Assembly: GCA_039908345.1 (NCBI GenBank)
Contig: JAMOBD010000031.1
Coordinates: 1 to 47,779, forward strand
DNA from: Magnetospirillum sp. WYHS-4
GTDB taxonomy: Bacteria > Pseudomonadota > Alphaproteobacteria > Rhodospirillales > GLO-3
Reading direction: 5' to 3'
DNA: 47,779 bases
The position numbers and the translations under genes were made by a program. The notes under the pieces were generated by a model. It saw nothing but the letters and a program-made list of their open reading frames with translations. It was not told where the DNA came from and searched no databases. Of this stretch, positions 42,290 to 47,779 are shown piece by piece (positions within the stretch are counted from its first letter, which is position 1; every line of letters begins with the position of its first letter).

Positions 42290-43650
42290 CAGCGGTCCTT
42301 GGCCTTGGCCTTCTCGTCGGCGGCCTGGAGGACGTCCTGGGCCTGCAGCCAAGCGCGCGAGCCATGGGGCAGGAGCTTCTCCGCCTTGACCGCCTGGAAC
42401 TTCGCGATGTCCGGCTTGTTCTGCAACAAGGCTTCTTCGCCCAGGGCCAGGGCGCTCATGCCCTCGTCACCCTTGCGGCCATAGGCGATGGCGAGGCGGC
42501 GCCAATTGGAAGGATCGTCCTTGTCGAAGGACAGGGCCATCTGCAGATTGGCGATAGCCTCGTCCAACTGCTTGGGATCTTCGAGTTCCAGTTGCACCTT
42601 GGCCAAGTCGGCCCGCAGCAGGGGCGAGGACGGCATCAACTTGACCGCCATCCGGTAGGGGGCGAGCGACTCGGCGACCTGGCCCTTCTCGAACAGCATC
42701 TGGCCCTTCAACTCGTGGAAATAGGGGTCGCCGGGATTCTCGGCGATCAGCCCGTCGATCATCTGGTGGGCCTTGTCGAGTTCCAGCTTGCGATAATAGG
42801 CCACGGTGCGGGCGTAGCGGGATTCCAGGCTGTTGTCCGTTTCCTTGTACAGCCGAAGGGCGGTTCCCGGCGTTTCCATGAAGGCGACCAGCTTGGCCCG
42901 CATGCGGCGGTGCCGGACATCGAAATCCTTGGGGAAGGCGGCCTTGGTGAAGGGGGATTTCTGAATGTGCTCGGCGACCCGGTCGATGCGCTCGCGGGTC
43001 AGCGGGTGGGTCCGCATGTAGGGGTCCTGGCGATCCGTGCTCAGGAGGTCCTGGCCCTCCAGGACCCTGAAGAACTCCTGCAGTCCCACCGCCGACCATC
43101 CGTTGTCGTCGAGGAACTTCATGCCGGCGTGGTCGGCCGAGGATTCCTGGGTGCGGCTATACTGGAAAAAGGACCGCATGCCAGCCGACTGCCCTCCCAG
43201 GATGGCAGCGCCCACACCATCTCCATGTCCGGCGCCCGCCGCCGCGATGCCGCCCAGGATCATGGCGACGATCTGGGTCGCGGTGGCGTTGGCCACGGCC
43301 TCGCGGGTGCGTACCAGATGACCGCCGGCGATATGGCCGGTTTCGTGGGCGATGACGCCGATCAACTGTCCCGGATGTTCGGTGCGGATGATGAGGCCCG
43401 TGTTGACGAACAGCCTCTGTCCGCCCGCCACGAAGGCATTGAGGGCGCGATCGTTGACCAAGTAGATATGGACCGCCGAGGGTTCGAGGCCCGCCGCCAG
43501 GAAGAGTGGCGAAGCGAAGACGCGGATGGTATCCTCGATTTCAGCGTCGCGGATAAAGGAGATGCGCGACGCCTCGGCGGGACGCACCCAAGCCGACGCC
43601 AAGAGAGCAAGCATCGCCGCGAATCGAAAAAGGGGTCGAAGATTTGCCAT
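42289..43650 (-). CDS. M48 metalloprotease with TPR repeats (BepA/YfgC-like)
   Basis: A 453-residue periplasmic zinc protease. Signal peptide at residues 1-27. Zinc site HETGH within LIGVIAHETGHIAGGH, with the third ligand in ESSADHAGMKFL. The C-terminal 200 residues form TPR helices (ENPGDPYFHELKGQMLFEKG, LMPSSPLLRADLAKVQLEL). The family (BepA) degrades or chaperones misassembled outer-membrane proteins such as LptD. It overlaps the DUF3047 gene. Its start codon shares bases with the start of a divergent gene (43648-43651, CATG), so its promoter must lie inside that gene. Confidence 0.92.
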   Translation of the reverse strand: MANLRPLFRFAAMLALLASAWVRPAEASRISFIRDAEIEDTIRVFASPLFLAAGLEPSAVHIYLVNDRALNAFVAGGQRLFVNTGLIIRTEHPGQLIGVIAHETGHIAGGHLVRTREAVANATATQIVAMILGGIAAAGAGHGDGVGAAILGGQSAGMRSFFQYSRTQESSADHAGMKFLDDNGWSAVGLQEFFRVLEGQDLLSTDRQDPYMRTHPLTRERIDRVAEHIQKSPFTKAAFPKDFDVRHRRMRAKLVAFMETPGTALRLYKETDNSLESRYARTVAYYRKLELDKAHQMIDGLIAENPGDPYFHELKGQMLFEKGQVAESLAPYRMAVKLMPSSPLLRADLAKVQLELEDPKQLDEAIANLQMALSFDKDDPSNWRRLAIAYGRKGDEGMSALALGEEALLQNKPDIAKFQAVKAEKLLPHGSRAWLQAQDVLQAADEKAKAKDR

Positions 43651-45337
43651 GAGGCATCAGGTTAGTTTCCAATGCGGGTTCCGTCAATCCGTAGCGCTGC
43701 TGGCCTTTTTCGGCCTGACGGCCTGCGGCTCCACCGATGAGGCCAAGCGGGGCATGATCGGTTATGTCGAGGGCTTCCTTGGGGGGGTCGTCGCCGACGA
43801 ACCGCAGGCCGCCCTGATCGGGCGCGATATCCTGTCGGCCGGTGGATCGGCGGCCGATGCGGCGGTGGCGACCTATTTCGCCTTGTCCGTGACCTTGCCA
43901 TCGGCGGCCAGCCTGGGCGGTGGCGGCGTCTGTGTCGTCCATGACGGACGGGAAGCGACGCGCAAGAAGATGCGCAAGACCCTGGACATGAAGCTCGACA
44001 CCACGGAAGTCCTGGAGTTCCTCCCTTCATCGCCCGCCACCCTTTCCGCCCGCGCCAGCCGGCCTTCCGCGATTCCAGGAAACCCCCGTGGTTTCTATAC
44101 TTTGCATGCGAAGTATGGTCGCCTGCCCTGGGCGCAGCTCGTCGGACCGGCGGAGCAGTTGGCCCGCTTCGGATTCCAGGTTCCCCGCACCCTGGCGCGC
44201 GAAATCGCCGCGGTTGCGCCGGCGCTGCTGGAGGACCCGGAAGCGCGACGCATCTTTGGCCGCAAGGATGGCGGCAGCCTTGCGGAACGGGATTTCCTGA
44301 CCCAGGTCGATCTGGCGGGGACGCTTGGTACGCTCCGATCCAAAGGGCCCGGCGCTTTCTACAACGGCCCTCTGGCGAAGCAGGTGGCGGACGCGGCCAC
44401 CGCCGCCGGCGGGACCCTTACCATCGACGATCTGCGAACCTACACGCCGCAATGGCAAGAGACCGTCAAAGTTCCATTCGGCAACCTCGTCGCTCACTTT
44501 TCGCCTCCGCCCGCTTCGGCGGGGACGGCGCTCGGGCAGATCTGGTCCGTCCTTCTCAAGCGGGACGAATTCGCGGGTGCCGACGAAGCGGGCCGGCACC
44601 ACGAAGTGGCGGAGATTGCCATGCGGGTAATGGCGGACCGGGGGCGCTGGATGGGCGTGGCCGGCGATTCGTCGGATACCGTCAGCCAACTGATGTCTCC
44701 GGCCCGCCTCCAGGCTTTGGGGGAAGGCATCCGCCGCGAAGCCCATACCGCGGCCGCCAGCCTGCCGACGCCACCGGTCGAGCGGCCGGAAAATCCCGCC
44801 GCCTCGGGCTTCGTGGTCGTCGACAGCGACGGCTCGGCGGTGGCGTGCACGGTGACCTTGAACAACCTGTTCGGAACCGGCCGGGTGGCCCGAGGGACCG
44901 GTATCGTCCTGGCCGCGGCGCCCGATACCGGGGGGCGGGGCTATTCCGCTCTCACGCCGATGCTGGCCATCAACCACCACGTCAACCAGTTCCACTGGGG
45001 GGCGACTGCCACGGGTGGAGCCTCGGCGCCGGCCGTCCTGGCCGGCGTGGCGGCCCGGACCCTGCTGGGCAAGGAGGATCTGGAGCGGGCCGTGGCCACA
45101 CCCCGGAGCTATCATGGCGGGGCCTCGGACGTGCTGTACCACGAACCGACCCTCCCGGCGGCTGTCCAGCAGCAACTGGCGGCCCGCGGTCACCGGTTGG
45201 CGCCGACCCCGGTTCTGGGGTTGGTCAACGCCATTTCCTGTTCCGAAGGCTTGCCCGACGTTCCCAAGAGTTGTTCCGCCCGGCAGGACCCCCGGGGTTT
45301 CGGCTTGGCCTCCAGCGCCGACGAACAGAGACGATGA
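43649..45337 (+). CDS. Gamma-glutamyltransferase homologue lacking the catalytic threonine
   Basis: A 562-residue lipoprotein candidate: residues about 1-28 form a signal ending FGLTAC, so the Cys could be lipidated. The GGT fold is clear: GRDILSAGGSAADAAVATYFA, the SLGGGGVCVVHDG motif and the late GATATGGASAPAVLAGVAARTLLG. Where active GGT has TTHxSVVD, with the first Thr as nucleophile and autocleavage residue, this protein has ASGFVVVD in NPAASGFVVVDSDG, so Ala replaces the nucleophile. The arginine that binds the gamma-glutamyl carboxylate is also absent. The fold is kept but catalysis should be lost. It overlaps an aminotransferase gene (ATGA). Confidence 0.8.
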   Translation: MRHQVSFQCGFRQSVALLAFFGLTACGSTDEAKRGMIGYVEGFLGGVVADEPQAALIGRDILSAGGSAADAAVATYFALSVTLPSAASLGGGGVCVVHDGREATRKKMRKTLDMKLDTTEVLEFLPSSPATLSARASRPSAIPGNPRGFYTLHAKYGRLPWAQLVGPAEQLARFGFQVPRTLAREIAAVAPALLEDPEARRIFGRKDGGSLAERDFLTQVDLAGTLGTLRSKGPGAFYNGPLAKQVADAATAAGGTLTIDDLRTYTPQWQETVKVPFGNLVAHFSPPPASAGTALGQIWSVLLKRDEFAGADEAGRHHEVAEIAMRVMADRGRWMGVAGDSSDTVSQLMSPARLQALGEGIRREAHTAAASLPTPPVERPENPAASGFVVVDSDGSAVACTVTLNNLFGTGRVARGTGIVLAAAPDTGGRGYSALTPMLAINHHVNQFHWGATATGGASAPAVLAGVAARTLLGKEDLERAVATPRSYHGGASDVLYHEPTLPAAVQQQLAARGHRLAPTPVLGLVNAISCSEGLPDVPKSCSARQDPRGFGLASSADEQRR

Positions 45338-46506
45338 CTCTCAAGGCTTCGGGACGGGGGGCCATCGCGCCCTTCATCGTCATGGACGTGATGCGGGCCG
45401 CCAACCGGCGGGCCGCAGAAGGGGGGGACGTCCTTCATCTCGAGGTCGGCCAGCCCGCCGCCCTACCGCCCAGGCCTGTCCTCGATGCCGCCCAGGCCGC
45501 CATCGACGGGGAGCGTCTGGGCTATACGGAAGCTTTCGGCCTGCCGGCCCTGCGGCAACGGATCGCCGGCTATTACCGGGATCGATACGGCGTCGATGTC
45601 GATCCTCGCCGCATCGTCGCCACCACTGGGTCGTCGGGGGGATTCATCCTCGCTTTCCTCGCCGCTTTCGATGCCGGCGACCGGGTGGCCCTGGCCTGTC
45701 CCGGCTATCCGGCCTATCGCAATATCCTCAAGGCCCTGGACATGGAGCCGGTCGAGGTCTTCGTCGGGCCGGAAACCAACTTCCAGCCGACGCCCGAACT
45801 CCTGGACCGCTTGCCCGGCCGGCTGGACGGGCTGATGGTGGCCAGCCCTTCCAATCCTACCGGGACCATGGTCGGGCACCGTGAGATGCGGGCGCTCGCG
45901 GACTATTGCCGGGACCGGGGCATCCGGCTGGTCTCGGACGAAATCTATCACGGCATCACCTATGGCGATCCGGCATGTTCGGCCCTCGCCTTCGACGGCC
46001 AGGCCCTGGTGATCAACAGCTTTTCCAAATACTTCTGCATGACCGGCTGGCGCCTGGGCTGGATGGTGGTGCCCGATATGCTGCTGCGTTCCGTGGAATG
46101 CCTGGGGCAAAATCTTTTCATCTCGCCCCCCACGCTGTCCCAGCATGCCGCCATCGCTGTCTTCAATTGCCTGGACGAGCTGGATGCCAACGTCGCCGTC
46201 TATGCCCGTAACCGGGCGCTGCTGTTGGACCGCCTGCCCGCCGCCGGCCTGACGCGGCTCGCCTCGGCGGACGGGGCCTTCTATATCTATGCCGACGTCT
46301 CCCACCTGACCGGCGACACCGACGCCTTCTGCCGTCGCATGCTTCTGGAAACCGGGGTCGCCACCACTCCTGGAATCGACTTCGACCCTCATCGAGGCAA
46401 CCGTTCGATACGGTTTTGCTTCGCCGGCGCCGAAGCGGATATGGCCGAGGCAGCCCGACGCTTGGCGGCCTGGTCCGGAATTGCCAGGACGCCTGTCCGC
46501 AAATAA
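45334..46506 (+). CDS. PLP-dependent aminotransferase, class I/II
   Basis: A 390-residue fold-type I aminotransferase. LHLEVGQPA is the N-terminal substrate strand. Then come TTGSSGGFILAFLA with the phosphate-binding Ser-Gly, VASPSNPTGTMV with the conserved Asn-Pro-x-Gly and VSDEIYHGITYG with the Asp that binds the pyridine. NSFSKYFCMTGWRLGW carries the Schiff-base Lys, and RNRSIRFCFAGAE the substrate Arg region. The group is close to aspartate and branched-chain aminotransferases, but the donor is not fixed by sequence. Its start overlaps the GGT-like gene, so they are translated together. It ends just before a small inverted repeat. Confidence 0.9.
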   Translation: MTLKASGRGAIAPFIVMDVMRAANRRAAEGGDVLHLEVGQPAALPPRPVLDAAQAAIDGERLGYTEAFGLPALRQRIAGYYRDRYGVDVDPRRIVATTGSSGGFILAFLAAFDAGDRVALACPGYPAYRNILKALDMEPVEVFVGPETNFQPTPELLDRLPGRLDGLMVASPSNPTGTMVGHREMRALADYCRDRGIRLVSDEIYHGITYGDPACSALAFDGQALVINSFSKYFCMTGWRLGWMVVPDMLLRSVECLGQNLFISPPTLSQHAAIAVFNCLDELDANVAVYARNRALLLDRLPAAGLTRLASADGAFYIYADVSHLTGDTDAFCRRMLLETGVATTPGIDFDPHRGNRSIRFCFAGAEADMAEAARRLAAWSGIARTPVRK

Positions 46507-46522
46507 GATCACGGTCGTGATC
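46507..46522. promoter_or_regulatory. Inverted repeat after the aminotransferase stop
   Basis: GATCACG-GT-CGTGATC starts at the base after the stop codon and lies 232 bp before the adhesin start. The two-base spacer is too short for a strong hairpin loop, so a protein-binding site is more likely than a terminator. No regulator is known. Confidence 0.35.
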
Positions 46523-46707
46523 CTATATGGCAGGGAGTGGCGATTCGAATTGCTTCTCTTGCCTTCCGCGCCGTACTCTCGAAGAACGTAGGGAAAGCCT
46601 GAACCGGGGATATCCATCCCGCCGTTCCGGCTGTCTCTCCTTTCGGCCGGGACAAGGCCAAGGGTAAGCCGTTCGGTACGGTCGAACAAAGGCCGGTCGG
46701 GCGTGAG

Positions 46708-46736
46708 ACGGGAAGTAGACCTTCCCGTGGGTTTTT
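46708..46736 (+). terminator. Intrinsic terminator in the adhesin leader
   Basis: A perfect 8-bp stem (ACGGGAAG with CTTCCCGT) with loop TAGAC is followed by GGG and five T residues, 18 bases before the adhesin ATG. It may end the aminotransferase transcript or act as an attenuator if the adhesin promoter lies upstream (46507-46700). Confidence 0.7.
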
Positions 46737-46754
46737 GGCGGTGGAGGGAAGGCG

Positions 46755-47779
46755 ATGGCTGACAAGGTCGAACGTTCGGGCTCGGACCAACAAGAGCAAC
46801 AAATTCTGGACGACTTGACGGTGCTGTCGGGGGATGGGGGGCGATCCCCGGTCCGGGCAGCGGTCGAACAGGCCGACCTCGGCAATGTCGAGACCGAGAA
46901 TCTCGCCGATCTCTCCAACATTCACTTCGGTTCCACGACCGCCGACTCGACGATGGCGAGGACGACGGCGGAAGGATCTCTCTTCAATGAAGGCACGCCG
47001 CCGCAGTTCGGCGAGGATTCCGTCGTTTCCGCCGGAGGCGGGCAGCAGACCGCGGCAGGCGATGCGCCGCGCAGTCCGGTGGGCGCGGGCGTCGCGGCCG
47101 AGGGCGGCCATGGGGCCGGAAATGCGCCGATACTCAACGTCGAACACGATCCCCTACTGACGGCGGACGATGCGGTTCCCCAGGCGGCTTCTCCCGCGGT
47201 TGTCGAGACGCCCACCGGTAGCGTTGCCGCCGACGAAGCTCTTCCCATTGCCGGGACGGACCAAGTCCCGCCGGACGATGCCGAAGCCCAGGTCGTCGAG
47301 GACGACGCCGCGACTTCCACGGTGGCGCGCGATGTCGCGGCCGAGGCTCCCGAACTCGATGTCCAGGGGGCCAGCGGCGCCGAGGACACGGCGATTGCGT
47401 TGGATATCGACGCCGTCCTCACCGATCTTGACGGTTCCGAAAGCCTGAGCGTCACCATTTCCGGGATTCCCGAAGGGGCATCCCTCAGTGCCGGCACGGA
47501 CAACGGGGACGGGTCCTGGACTCTGACCCCCAACCAGCTCGAAGGCCTGACCATTACGCCGCCCGCCGATTCCAGCGCGGACTTCGATCTGACCATCACG
47601 GCGACGTCCCGCGAAAGCGCGAGCGGGGATGAAACTTCCGTCACCCGGACTCTGACCGTGGACGTGGCGGCGGTGGCCGATGCGGCCGAACTTACCGTGG
47701 CGGATGCCGCGGGCAGCGAGGATGGCGCCATCGCGCTCGATATCGGCGCTTCCGTCTCCGGGACCGAAGGCGTGGCTTC
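46755..47779 (+). CDS. Giant repetitive surface adhesin, N-terminal part (partial)
   Basis: The frame is open to the right edge of the window; 341 codons are visible. GGAGGGAAGGCG lies before the ATG at 46755. The first 200 residues are acidic, poorly structured and without a classical signal peptide, as in RTX-type adhesins exported by type I secretion. From about residue 205 a cadherin/VCBS-like repeat begins: SGAEDTAIALDIDAVLTDLDG, then ESLSVTISGIPEGASLSAG, NGDGSWTLTPNQLEGLTI, followed by a second unit starting SEDGAIALDIGASVSG about 105 residues later. Such proteins tether the cell to surfaces or other cells. The rest of the gene is beyond the window. Confidence 0.75.
   Translation, partial: MADKVERSGSDQQEQQILDDLTVLSGDGGRSPVRAAVEQADLGNVETENLADLSNIHFGSTTADSTMARTTAEGSLFNEGTPPQFGEDSVVSAGGGQQTAAGDAPRSPVGAGVAAEGGHGAGNAPILNVEHDPLLTADDAVPQAASPAVVETPTGSVAADEALPIAGTDQVPPDDAEAQVVEDDAATSTVARDVAAEAPELDVQGASGAEDTAIALDIDAVLTDLDGSESLSVTISGIPEGASLSAGTDNGDGSWTLTPNQLEGLTITPPADSSADFDLTITATSRESASGDETSVTRTLTVDVAAVADAAELTVADAAGSEDGAIALDIGASVSGTEGVA

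Noticed and set aside
46640-46736. Cyclic-di-GMP-I riboswitch
   Set aside because: Some blocks resemble the consensus, but the GNRA loop, the closing P1 stem and the invariant bases could not be matched by eye, so it is kept only as a question.

Overview
The window is GC-rich chromosomal DNA (with one prophage segment) from an alphaproteobacterium, most likely of the Rhodospirillales. The evidence is the presence of alphaproteobacterial families: ChpT (position 35.4-36.1 kb), an EipB/DUF1849 envelope protein (38.6 kb) and a GTA-type three-helix holin (8.4 kb). The genus cannot be fixed from the sequence alone.

Layout. 1-9.3 kb: right-hand part of a tailed prophage, transcribed rightwards: tape-measure C-terminus, tail proteins, a frameshifted tail appendage gene, a fibre with sugar-binding-like repeats, an NlpC/P60 protein, a J-like tip protein, two holin candidates and a GH24 lysozyme. 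One leftward cargo gene (DUF3800) sits inside the tail block. 9.6-15.9 kb: a broken type II DMSO-reductase-family molybdoenzyme operon on the minus strand, in the order alpha-beta-delta chaperone-gamma. The alpha gene has lost its N-terminal part and carries an IS630-type insertion, and the beta gene has a frameshift. An ArsR-rhodanese regulator gene lies directly upstream, and a clean inverted repeat sits over the likely operon promoter. 15.9-18.7 kb: a FecR/PKD secreted protein, a truncated outer-membrane protein abutting a cysteine-desulfurase remnant, a tyrosine integrase and tRNA-Ser(GCT), which together look like an integration and deletion scar.

18.7-28.3 kb: glutathione transferase, UDP-glucuronate epimerase, a TIGR04372-like glycosyltransferase, DedA, a lipid kinase, an LpxH-like phosphatase and a GT4 glycosyltransferase (envelope and glycolipid functions), then thyA-folA and nadK. 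28.3-29.9 kb: pyrD and a small unknown protein. 29.9-38.5 kb: a long leftward run, wecB-wecC-chpT-cheA-cheY-cheB-cheR, joining nucleotide-sugar synthesis, the CtrA-type phosphotransferase and a chemotaxis-like module whose CheA is a hybrid kinase. 38.6-46.5 kb: periplasmic quality-control and envelope genes (EipB, a PDZ protein, a DsbA-like protein, a DUF3047 lipoprotein, an M48 protease with TPRs), a rubrerythrin-like protein, a gamma-glutamyltransferase homologue that lacks the catalytic threonine, and an aminotransferase. 46.7 kb to the end: the start of a repetitive giant adhesin, preceded by an intrinsic terminator in its leader.

The most notable points are the decayed molybdoenzyme operon with its apparently intact regulator and operator, the degenerate gamma-glutamyltransferase, a 31-bp repeat found twice in the prophage (once inside a coding region), and the terminator just ahead of the adhesin start. 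No CRISPR array was seen.
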